Shown: positions 17,941 to 25,102 of the stretch, one piece after another | Layout of the letters: each line of letters begins with the position of its first letter | Position numbering within the stretch: the stretch's first letter is position 1 | Position numbers and translations under genes: made by a program | Assembly (NCBI GenBank): GCA_016716965.1 | Contig: JADJUP010000027.1 | Coordinates: 1-64,000 of the forward strand | Reading direction: 5' to 3' | Length of the DNA: 64,000 bases | DNA from: Sulfuritalea sp. | GTDB taxonomy: Bacteria; Pseudomonadota; Gammaproteobacteria; Burkholderiales; Rhodocyclaceae | Notes under the pieces: generated by a model | The model's input: the letters and a program-made list of their open reading frames with translations, nothing else | Database searches by the model: none | Told to the model about the DNA's origin: nothing

Positions 17941-18768
17941 ATGAACGACAAGAAACCTTGGAGGGTGGTAGCCGTGCTGTTGGCGGTCGCGGGCGCGGGT
18001 GCATACTTCTGGCTGAGGCAACCGCCGCCGCCAGAAGCGCCGCTCTCCGTCGTTGCGCCCCCAGCGGCGCCTGTCGCGGCACCGCCGCCCCCGATCCTGT
18101 ATCCCCTCGATGTACAGCCGCCCGCCCAGCCATTGCCGTCGATCGATGCGAGCGACGCGCCGCTGGCGCAACTGCTGGCCGGATTGCTCGGGGGCAAGCC
18201 GTGGCGCACCCTGTTCATCCCCGAGGCGATCATCCGCCGCGTCGTCGCCACCGTCGATAATTTGCCGCGCCAGGATGCGCCCGTGAAATTGTGGCCGGTG
18301 CGTCCGGCCGGCGGCTGGCTGGCAACGGCCGGGGAAGGCGAGACCCTGAGTATCCCGCCGGAGAACGCCAGGCGCTATGCGAACTATGCCGCCGTGCTGC
18401 GCGCAGCCGACATGGCAGCGCTGGCAAAGCTCTACCGCGATTTCTATCCGGTGTTCCAGCAGGCGTATGTCGAACTGGGCTATCCGCAGGGCTATTTCAA
18501 CGACCGCCTGATCGTCGCCATCGACGACTTGTTGGCTACGCCCGAGCCCACCGTGCCACCTCGGCTGGTGCAGGAAAAAGTGCGCTACCGCTTCGCCGAC
18601 CCCGATCTTGACGGACGTTCGGCCGGCCAGAAAATTCTGCTGCGCATCGGTGTCGAGCAGGCGCGTCTCGCCAAACAGAAGCTGGCCGAGCTGCGACGCG
18701 CAGTGGCGCGACAGCCATCTTCATCCCCCAATGCCATCAACGATGAGAGAAGGAGTCCCACGACATGA
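17941..18768 (+). CDS. DUF3014 domain protein, membrane anchored
   Basis: This 275-residue protein of unknown function has one N-terminal TM helix (about 8-25), a proline/alanine-rich linker (28-65), and then the DUF3014 domain with PWRTLFIPEAIIRRVVATVD and YPQGYFNDRLIVAIDDLLATP. The linker suggests that it reaches into the periplasm. GAGGACGAG lies just before the ATG. Its stop overlaps the ATG of the M23 peptidase gene (ATGA), which suggests a joint envelope function; that is inference from context only. Confidence 0.8.
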   Translation: MNDKKPWRVVAVLLAVAGAGAYFWLRQPPPPEAPLSVVAPPAAPVAAPPPPILYPLDVQPPAQPLPSIDASDAPLAQLLAGLLGGKPWRTLFIPEAIIRRVVATVDNLPRQDAPVKLWPVRPAGGWLATAGEGETLSIPPENARRYANYAAVLRAADMAALAKLYRDFYPVFQQAYVELGYPQGYFNDRLIVAIDDLLATPEPTVPPRLVQEKVRYRFADPDLDGRSAGQKILLRIGVEQARLAKQKLAELRRAVARQPSSSPNAINDERRSPTT

Positions 18769-20093
18769 GAGAGACTTCGCGCCGCGTTAACGTGCCAGGC
18801 ACAGGAGATGCGCTATTTGGTGGCGCACAGAATGAAAGGAAGCAACAGAAAATGATAAGTAAACTCAATGCACCAACTCTTACCGCTCTCGGTTTCACCG
18901 CAATCGCCGCACTGCTCGGTTGGTTCGTCTGGTCGGACCGTGCCCCCGAAGTGCCATCACCTGAAGTTTCTCCCGTCGAGACAGCGGCCGCACCGGCGCT
19001 GCAGACGGATACGATTACGCTGAAAAAGCGCGACACCCTTGTTGCCGCACTGTTGCGGCACGATGTGCTGCCGTCAGCCGCGCACGAGATTGCCGGCGCG
19101 TTGCGCGCGGCCGGTGCCAATTTGCGACTTGTACGTCCGGGCGATGAGTTGGAATTGGGGCTTGCTGCCGACGGCCGTCCGGTGAAGCTTGCGTATTCAC
19201 CTAATGCCTGGGTGCGTTTTGAAGTCAACGGCAGCGGCGGGAAGTGGGAGGCCGCCCGCACCGAGGTTGAACCCGAAGTACGCATCGAATTGCGCCAGGG
19301 CGAGGTGCGGGGCTCGCTATGGGACGCCGTGGAAAGCGGTGCCGTGGCACCGTCGGTGCTGCTTGATCTCGTGCAGATATTCGAGTCCGAGTTCGACTTC
19401 ACCGCCGATACCCGTCCGGGCGACCGCTTTCGTTTGCTGGTTGAAACACGTTATGCTGACGGTGTGCCGGTCGATTTTGGCCGTATTGTTGCTGCGCAAT
19501 ACCTCAGCGATGGCCAAAAGCTGACCGGCATCGGCTTCGCCGCGCCAGGCCATGCTTCAGACCGGTTTTCGTATTACGACCCTGAAGGCCGCTCGCTGAA
19601 ACGGATGTTCCTGCGCTCGCCGTTGCAGTTCACACGCATCAGCTCCGGCTTTACATACCGGCGCCCGCACCCGGTTCTGGGTGGCGTCCGCCCCCATTTG
19701 GCGATCGATTACGCCGCGCCGACCGGGACGCCGGTATGGGCCGTCGCAAATGGTGTCGTTTTATTCGCTGGTCGCAACCTCGGCAATGGCATCCAGGTGC
19801 GGTTGCGCCATCGCGCCGGGTATGAGACTTACTACAACCACCTGTCGCGCATCGGGCGCGGTATTCGCCGCGGCGCGCAAGTCGAACAAAAGCAGGTGAT
19901 TGGTCACGTCGGCTCGACCGGACTTTCCACTGGTCCGCATCTCGACTATCGCGTGAAACGCGATGGCCGGTTCGTCAACCCTCTGAGTGAAAAATTCTTG
20001 CCCGGTCGGCCGATTGCGAAATCCCAACGTGCATTGTTTCTTGAACACGCCCGCACAATCCTGGTGCAACTGGAACAAGAGACATCATCGTAG
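18765..20093 (+). CDS. M23-family (LytM-type) peptidase, membrane anchored
   Basis: This protein carries one TM helix, an N-terminal region with a KKRDTLVAALLRHDVLPSAA block resembling OapA/LysM-type binding modules, a central domain (FDFTADTRPGDRFRLLVE), and a C-terminal M23 domain (PHLAIDYAAPTGTPVWAVA, GHVGSTGLSTGPHLDYRV). The usual last H-x-H motif reads HLD here, so one zinc-site histidine is an aspartate. The ATG at 18765 has AGAAGGAG nine bases upstream and overlaps the DUF3014 stop. The ATG at 18852 (MISKLNAPT) also has AAAGGAAG upstream and is a fair alternative, giving 413 residues. Likely role: peptidoglycan endopeptidase or regulator. Confidence 0.85.
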   Translation: MRETSRRVNVPGTGDALFGGAQNERKQQKMISKLNAPTLTALGFTAIAALLGWFVWSDRAPEVPSPEVSPVETAAAPALQTDTITLKKRDTLVAALLRHDVLPSAAHEIAGALRAAGANLRLVRPGDELELGLAADGRPVKLAYSPNAWVRFEVNGSGGKWEAARTEVEPEVRIELRQGEVRGSLWDAVESGAVAPSVLLDLVQIFESEFDFTADTRPGDRFRLLVETRYADGVPVDFGRIVAAQYLSDGQKLTGIGFAAPGHASDRFSYYDPEGRSLKRMFLRSPLQFTRISSGFTYRRPHPVLGGVRPHLAIDYAAPTGTPVWAVANGVVLFAGRNLGNGIQVRLRHRAGYETYYNHLSRIGRGIRRGAQVEQKQVIGHVGSTGLSTGPHLDYRVKRDGRFVNPLSEKFLPGRPIAKSQRALFLEHARTILVQLEQETSS

Positions 20094-20375
20094 TCGTCCA
20101 TCCATCGTGATGCCTACTGGGCGGCTCAGTCGGCGCCGCCCTTGGCGCCCCGGTCGAGTTCATGTCTCTGAAACAGATTCACCAAGCCTTCGGCACAGCG
20201 GGGAGGCCAGCGGCATCAGAAGCGCGTATGAGCGAAATAGTCATGGCGGCGCCACCAGCACCCAAAGCGGGCGGCTTAATCAATGACATGTGGGCATTTT
20301 CCCGGAATATTAGCCCAACGGCTATGATGACGACATGGCGACTTCTGGGAAACAGTGATAACAGGCTGAATTGAT

Positions 20376-20452
20376 TGGTCGGGGTGGAGGGATTCGAACT
20401 CTCGACATCTTGCTCCCAAAGCAAGCGCGCTACCGGGCTGCGCCACACCCCG
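20376..20452 (-). tRNA. tRNA-Pro (anticodon TGG)
   Basis: The 77-nt minus-strand sequence folds as a cloverleaf. The acceptor stem pairs CGGGGTG with CACCCCG, the D arm is GCGCAGCCCGGTAGCGC, the anticodon stem is CTTGC/GCAAG around a TTTGGGA loop (anticodon TGG), and the T arm contains GTTCGAATC. The CCA end is encoded (20378-20376). It reads CCA proline codons. A sigma-70 promoter candidate lies just upstream. Confidence 0.97.
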
Positions 20453-20462
20453 AACGGGGTCA

Positions 20463-20492
20463 ATTTTACAGACCACGCTCTATCGCGGTCAA
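20463..20492 (-). promoter_or_regulatory. promoter for tRNA-Pro
   Basis: TTGACC (20492-20487) and TAAAAT (20468-20463) are separated by 18 bp on the minus strand. Transcription would start only a few bases before the mature tRNA 5' end at 20452, as usual for tRNA genes. Confidence 0.6.
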
Positions 20493-20589
20493 TCAAATGA
20501 CGCAGCATTGCTGCGACGAATCGAAACACTGCGGATTCCAGACAACATTCCCTTGCCCACTACGCAGCCCCCTGAAGGAAATTCGCCTC

Positions 20590-20618
20590 TTGCGGTCGTC
20601 CTTCGTTTCGTTTATAAA
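20590..20618 (+). promoter_or_regulatory. promoter for dksA
   Basis: TTGCGG (20590-20595) and TATAAA (20613-20618) are separated by 17 bp, about 25 nt before the expected transcription start and 32 nt before the dksA ATG. The leader would be short; no strong ribosome binding site is visible. Confidence 0.5.
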
Positions 20619-20649
20619 GCCGATTCTCCAGATTCACGGATGCTCCGCA

Positions 20650-21078
20650 ATGGCTGAAGACCTGCTGCACAAGAAGCAATTCCCGCCCTACACGCCCAAG
20701 AAGGGTGAGGACTACATGAGCTCGAAACAACTGGCTCATTTTCGCGACATACTGATGTCGCTCAAGGACGAATTGAGCGAAGACATCGAGCGTACGGTGC
20801 ATACCATGCAGGACGAAGCGACCGTATTCGCGGACCCGAACGACCGTGCCAGCCAGGAGTCCGACATCGCGCTGGAACTGCGCAATCGCGACCGTGAGCG
20901 CAAACTGATCAAGAAAGTGGAAGAATCGATCGCCCGCATAGAGTCTGGCGAATATGGTTACTGTGATTCATGTGGTGTCGAAATTGGATTGAAACGCCTT
21001 GAGGCGCGCCCTACGGCGACACTTTGCATCGATTGCAAGACGCTCGAAGAGCATCGCGAAAAGCAGGTCGGGAAATAG
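20650..21078 (+). CDS. dksA: RNA polymerase-binding transcription factor DksA
   Basis: DksA binds the RNA polymerase secondary channel and, with ppGpp, controls rRNA and amino-acid promoters. The 142-residue product has the coiled coil (about 25-105) with the tip motif DPNDRA, preserving both aspartates and the alanine of E. coli DksA. A four-cysteine zinc finger follows (CDSCG and CIDC, 17 residues apart). The ATG at 20650 (MAEDLLHKKQF) is chosen over the in-frame upstream extension, which crosses the promoter. A bidirectional terminator follows. Confidence 0.96.
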   Translation: MAEDLLHKKQFPPYTPKKGEDYMSSKQLAHFRDILMSLKDELSEDIERTVHTMQDEATVFADPNDRASQESDIALELRNRDRERKLIKKVEESIARIESGEYGYCDSCGVEIGLKRLEARPTATLCIDCKTLEEHREKQVGK

Positions 21079-21098
21079 GACGCAGCGTCCATGAGACC

Positions 21099-21130
21099 AA
21101 CAAAAAGGACGCCTAGGCGTCCTTTTTGTT
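21099..21130. terminator. bidirectional intrinsic terminator between dksA and pnp
   Basis: The arms AACAAAAAGGACGCC and GGCGTCCTTTTTGTT form a perfect inverted repeat around TA. A T-run follows the GC stem on each strand, so it can end both dksA (plus) and pnp (minus) transcripts. Confidence 0.9.
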
Positions 21131-21149
21131 GGCCGATAGGAAACCTGCC

Positions 21150-23264
21150 CTACTGGGTCGTCGCCGGGGCAGTTGCCTCAGCTGCAATGGCTTTCATCGA
21201 CAGCCGGACACGGCCCTTGTCATCAGTCTCAATGACCTTGACCTTCACTACCTGGCCTTCCTTGAGGTAATCGGCAACGGCATTGACTCGCTCGCTGGCG
21301 ATCTGCGAGATATGTAGCAAACCGTCCTTGCCGGGAAGCAGGCTGACGATCGCACCGAAATCCAGCAGGCGCAGCACGGTGCCTTCATAGATCCGGCCGA
21401 CTTCAACTTCTGCGGTGATATCCTCGATGCGCTTTTTCGCGACCTGGGCCGCGTCGGCATTCACGGACGAAATGGTGATCGAGCCGTCGTCCTCGATATC
21501 GATCACGCAACCTGTTTCTTCGGTCAGCGCGCGAATCACGGCGCCACCCTTGCCGATCACGTCGCGAATCTTCTCCGGATTGATCTTCATGTGGATCATG
21601 CGCGGAGCGAAATTGGACACTTCCTCGCGATGCCCCGACATGGAGCCGGTCATCTGCGCCAGGATATGCAGCCGTGCTTCCTTGGCCTGGGCCAGTGCAA
21701 CCTGCATGATTTCCTTGGTGATGCCCTGGATCTTGATGTCCATCTGCAGCGCGGTGATGCCGTCTTCGGTACCCGCAACCTTGAAGTCCATGTCGCCCAG
21801 ATGATCCTCGTCGCCGAGGATGTCGGTCAGCACGGCAAAACGGCCACCATCCTTGATCAGGCCCATCGCGATACCAGCCACAGGCGCCTTGAGCGGCACA
21901 CCGGCATCCATCAGCGCCAGAGAACCGCCGCACACCGATGCCATCGATGACGAACCGTTGGACTCGGTGATTTCCGACACGACGCGCATGGAGTAACCGA
22001 ACTCATCAGCTGAGGGCAAAACCGCAAGCAACGCGCGCTTGGCAAGCCGACCGTGGCCAATCTCGCGGCGCTTCGGCGTACCGACACGACCGGTTTCGCC
22101 CGTCGCGTAGGGAGGCATATTGTAGTGAAGCATGAAGCGGTCACGGTACTCGCCCTGCAGCGCATCGATGATCTGCTCATCGCGGCCGGTGCCCAGGGTG
22201 GCAACCACCAGCGCCTGTGTCTCGCCACGGGTAAACAAGGCGGAACCGTGGGTGCGCGGCAGGACGCCGTTGCGGATCACGATCGGACGAACGGTACGGG
22301 TGTCACGACCATCGATGCGCGGCTCTCCGTTGAGGATCTGGCTACGCACGATCTTGGCTTCAAGATCGAATACGGTATTGCCAATGAGATTCGAATCCGG
22401 GGGATTCTCGACACCTTCGGTCAGCGCGGCGATGGTCTTCTTGGTAATTTCACGGGTCTTCTGGGTCCGCGCCTGCTTGCTGGTGATGCGATAGGCTTCG
22501 CGCAGATCGGCTTCGGCCAACTCGGCAACGCGGGCGATCAGGGGTTCGTTCTTGGCAGGTGCCTGCCAATCCCATTCCGGCTTGCCGGCAGCCTCCACCA
22601 ATTCGTTGATCGCCTTGATCGCGGCCTGCATCTGGTCGTGGCCAAACACCACTGCGCCGAGCATGATTTCCTCGGAAAGGCGCTTGGCCTCGGACTCGAC
22701 CATCAGCACGGCGGCCTCGGTTCCGGCGACGACCAGGTCGAGCTGGGTGCTTTCCAGCTGGGTCTTGGTCGGACACAGCACATACTTGCCATCGATGTAC
22801 CCGACGCGGGCAGCACCGATCGGGCCACTGAAAGGAATGCCCGACAAGGACATGGCAGCCGATGCACCGAGCATGGCCGGGATGTCCGGATCAATTTCGG
22901 GATTGCAGGACATTACGGTGCAGACCACCTGAACTTCGTTGTAGAACGCGTCGGGAAACAATGGACGCAATGGGCGATCGATCAGGCGCGAGGTCAGGAT
23001 TTCCTTTTCCGAAGGGCGGCCTTCGCGCTTGAAGAATCCACCCGGAATGCGACCGGCAGCATAGGTTCGCTCCTGGTAATCGACGGTCAGCGGGAAAAAA
23101 TCCTGGCCCGGTTTCGCATTCAGCGCGCCCACCACGGTTGCCAGAACCACAGTGTCATCCATCGTGACCATGACAGCACCGCCGGCCTGGCGGGCGATTT
23201 CGGCGGTTTCAAGGGTGACGGTATGGTCACCATAGGCAAAGCTCTTCTTGATCGGATTCAGCAC
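21150..23264 (-). CDS. pnp: polyribonucleotide nucleotidyltransferase (PNPase)
   Basis: PNPase degrades RNA 3'-5' by phosphorolysis. It has two RNase PH domains (about 1-220 and 300-540), a linking helical domain, a KH domain (KINPEKIRDVIGKGG) and an S1 domain (GRIYEGTVLRLLDFGAIVSL). The length of 704 residues is normal. The start is taken as GTG at 23264 (MLNPIKKSFAYGD) because AAAGGA lies 6 nt upstream; the TTG at 23282 would place that site inside the gene. A hairpin with a T-run sits directly before this site. rpsO lies upstream, as in most proteobacteria. Confidence 0.95.
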   Translation of the reverse strand: MLNPIKKSFAYGDHTVTLETAEIARQAGGAVMVTMDDTVVLATVVGALNAKPGQDFFPLTVDYQERTYAAGRIPGGFFKREGRPSEKEILTSRLIDRPLRPLFPDAFYNEVQVVCTVMSCNPEIDPDIPAMLGASAAMSLSGIPFSGPIGAARVGYIDGKYVLCPTKTQLESTQLDLVVAGTEAAVLMVESEAKRLSEEIMLGAVVFGHDQMQAAIKAINELVEAAGKPEWDWQAPAKNEPLIARVAELAEADLREAYRITSKQARTQKTREITKKTIAALTEGVENPPDSNLIGNTVFDLEAKIVRSQILNGEPRIDGRDTRTVRPIVIRNGVLPRTHGSALFTRGETQALVVATLGTGRDEQIIDALQGEYRDRFMLHYNMPPYATGETGRVGTPKRREIGHGRLAKRALLAVLPSADEFGYSMRVVSEITESNGSSSMASVCGGSLALMDAGVPLKAPVAGIAMGLIKDGGRFAVLTDILGDEDHLGDMDFKVAGTEDGITALQMDIKIQGITKEIMQVALAQAKEARLHILAQMTGSMSGHREEVSNFAPRMIHMKINPEKIRDVIGKGGAVIRALTEETGCVIDIEDDGSITISSVNADAAQVAKKRIEDITAEVEVGRIYEGTVLRLLDFGAIVSLLPGKDGLLHISQIASERVNAVADYLKEGQVVKVKVIETDDKGRVRLSMKAIAAEATAPATTQ

Positions 23265-23280
23265 AACGATTCCTTTCGGC

Positions 23281-23320
23281 AAAAAATAAAAGCCGGTACA
23301 GCCATCACGGCTGTACCGGC
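23281..23320 (-). terminator. intrinsic terminator/attenuator in the rpsO-pnp gap
   Basis: A perfect 12-bp stem (GCCGGTACAGCC at 23292-23303 with GGCTGTACCGGC at 23309-23320, 5-nt loop) is followed on the minus strand by TTTTATTTTTT. The run ends only a few bases before the pnp ribosome binding site. It can terminate rpsO transcripts or attenuate pnp. Confidence 0.88.
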
Positions 23321-23399
23321 CTGTTCAGCAAGCCTGCGCAGTATCTGGCGCAAAGCACATCGCGCGTCCGGGACAACCCGTACAGGCGTCAGGTAAAAA

Positions 23400-23669
23400 T
23401 TACTTGCGCAGACCGAGTCGCTCGATCAGCGAACGATAGCCATCGGCGTTCTTGCGCTTGAGGTAGTCCAGCATTTTGCGACGCTGGCTGACCATTTTGA
23501 GCAGGCCGCGGCGTGAATGGTGGTCCTTGGTGTGGGCCTTGAAATGGCCGGTCAAATCGTTGATGCGCGCCGTAAGCAGCGCTACCTGTACTTCGGGAGA
23601 GCCAGTGTCACCCTGGGCACGCTGGTAGTCGGTGACGATTTTGGCTTTGTCGTTCGTGGAAATTGCCAT
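23400..23669 (-). CDS. rpsO: 30S ribosomal protein uS15
   Basis: S15 is a primary binder of the central domain of 16S rRNA and organises the platform of the 30S subunit. The 89-residue product has the canonical length and blocks GDTGSPEVQVALLTARI, HTKDHHSRRGLLKMVSQRRK and LDYLKR. AAGGAAA precedes the ATG. It is transcribed ahead of pnp from a consensus-like promoter at 23719-23748. Confidence 0.98.
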   Translation of the reverse strand: MAISTNDKAKIVTDYQRAQGDTGSPEVQVALLTARINDLTGHFKAHTKDHHSRRGLLKMVSQRRKMLDYLKRKNADGYRSLIERLGLRK

Positions 23670-23718
23670 TGTGGTTTCCTTGCTGATCCTGTGATGTTGG
23701 GCTCTTGGAGAACCGTGG

Positions 23719-23748
23719 ATTATAACGATTTGAATACAATCTAATCAA
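23719..23748 (-). promoter_or_regulatory. promoter for rpsO-pnp
   Basis: TTGATT (23748-23743), an 18-bp spacer and a perfect TATAAT (23724-23719) lie in the truB-rpsO gap, giving a leader of about 40 nt before the rpsO ATG. Confidence 0.7.
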
Positions 23749-23768
23749 GCACTAGTGACTAATCTGCG

Positions 23769-24698
23769 TCAAACCCCTGCGACCAATCGCTGCGGTCGCA
23801 ACCAACCGTCGCCAGACTGCCGGCAAAGGCCGATAAAACGTTGTTCATGGTCATAAGCGCGCAATCGCGTGCCATCTTCCGCCGACCAGCGAATCGGCTG
23901 GCCTTGCCGCAATCGTGCCGCATCTGCCTGGTCCAGGCATGCCGATGGCAGGCCGGCAAGCAGCGCATCCGGGGGGGCGAGCAAAACATCGCGCGCCTCA
24001 ACCGGCAGCGCCGCAAGCGCCTCCATTGTATGTGCCTGGACGACGTCAAGTTCCCCTATGCCGGTGCGACGCAAGGCCGCAAGATGGGCCCCGCAGTCCA
24101 ACCGGGTGCCAATGTCGGCAGCAAGGGTACGTACATACGTACCCTTGCTGCAAAGTACCTCGAACGTGAAGCGAGCGCCGGCAGGATCTTCCATCCATTC
24201 CAGGAGACGCAATTCATGGATGCTGATACGCCGCGCGTTTCGTTCCAGTTCGATCCCGGCACGAGCGTATTCGTAGAGGGGCTTGCCGTCGCGCTTCAAT
24301 GCAGAATGCATTGGCGGCACCTGATCGATCACGCCGACAAAATCTGCAAGTACCGACTCTGCATCATCGCGCGAGACATTAACCGGACGGCGCTCCAGCA
24401 CCATGCCCTCTGCGTCCGCGGTATCGGTTGTGATACCGAGTTGCACCGTCGCCAGATAGCGTTTGTCGGCATCGAGCAATTCACTCGAAAATTTGGTCGC
24501 CTCGCCGAAACACAGCGGAAGCAGGCCCGTCGCGAGCGGATCTAGAGTTCCGGTATGCCCGGCCTTTTCGGCGTTGAACAGGCGGCGCACCTCTTGCAGG
24601 GCGTGGTTGGAAGAAATGCCGAGCGCCTTGTCGAGCAGCAGCACGCCATCGAGGCGCCTTCGCGCGGGGCGACGAAACTGGACTCGGGACTTGCTCAC
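23769..24698 (-). CDS. truB: tRNA pseudouridine(55) synthase
   Basis: TruB makes pseudouridine 55 in the T loop of tRNAs. The 309-residue protein contains the catalytic motif GHTGTLDPLATGLLP with D53, the KRYLATVQLG and CSKGTYVRTLAADIG blocks, and a C-terminal PUA-like end. Its ATG overlaps the rbfA stop by 4 nt, continuing the rimP-nusA-infB-rbfA-truB transcription/translation operon. Confidence 0.96.
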   Translation of the reverse strand: MSKSRVQFRRPARRRLDGVLLLDKALGISSNHALQEVRRLFNAEKAGHTGTLDPLATGLLPLCFGEATKFSSELLDADKRYLATVQLGITTDTADAEGMVLERRPVNVSRDDAESVLADFVGVIDQVPPMHSALKRDGKPLYEYARAGIELERNARRISIHELRLLEWMEDPAGARFTFEVLCSKGTYVRTLAADIGTRLDCGAHLAALRRTGIGELDVVQAHTMEALAALPVEARDVLLAPPDALLAGLPSACLDQADAARLRQGQPIRWSAEDGTRLRAYDHEQRFIGLCRQSGDGWLRPQRLVAGV

Positions 24699-25096
24699 TC
24701 GTTGCGCAGGTTCTTGTCCGACTCGACCGCCTCGTCGATCAGTTTCGACAGTCGCGCGCCTTCCTGCACCGAAGGATCGAAGACAAAGTGCAATTCCGGG
24801 ACATGGTGGATGCGCACACGGCGCCCCAATTCACGGCGCAGAAAGGTGGCCGAATGCTGCAGGCCCTGGGCGATCAATTCGTTTGAGGCGGGATCAGCCA
24901 TGGATGTATAAAACACCTTGGCATGCGCGTAATCGGGCGTCAGTTCGACGCCGGTAAGCGTTACCAGCGTCAATTTTGGCGCAATGCGCAGATCCTTCAG
25001 GTGGAAGCGGAGCAGATCGGCCAACTCGCGGCGAATCTGCTGCGCAACGCGGTCGGACCGCTCGAATCCCTGACCCGTTCCGCGCCTGGTTGCCAT
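24695..25096 (-). CDS. rbfA: 30S ribosome-binding factor A
   Basis: RbfA assists late maturation of the 16S rRNA 5' end in the 30S subunit and cold adaptation. The 133-residue product has the KH-like fold, with RSDRVAQQIRRELADLL at the N-terminus and LTGVELTPDYAHAKVFYT in the core. It lies 6 bp after infB and overlaps truB by 4 nt. Confidence 0.95.
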   Translation of the reverse strand: MATRRGTGQGFERSDRVAQQIRRELADLLRFHLKDLRIAPKLTLVTLTGVELTPDYAHAKVFYTSMADPASNELIAQGLQHSATFLRRELGRRVRIHHVPELHFVFDPSVQEGARLSKLIDEAVESDKNLRNE

Positions 25097-25102
25097 CGTC
25101 GA

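Noticed and set aside
20179..20529. Short open frames overlapping tRNA-Pro
   Set aside because: They read through a structurally clear tRNA and its promoter, so they are not genes.
21915..22110. Possible CRISPR-like or tandem repeat arrays anywhere in the window
   Set aside because: No regularly spaced direct repeats were seen; only short inverted repeats and low-complexity coding segments (infB, rluB) occur.
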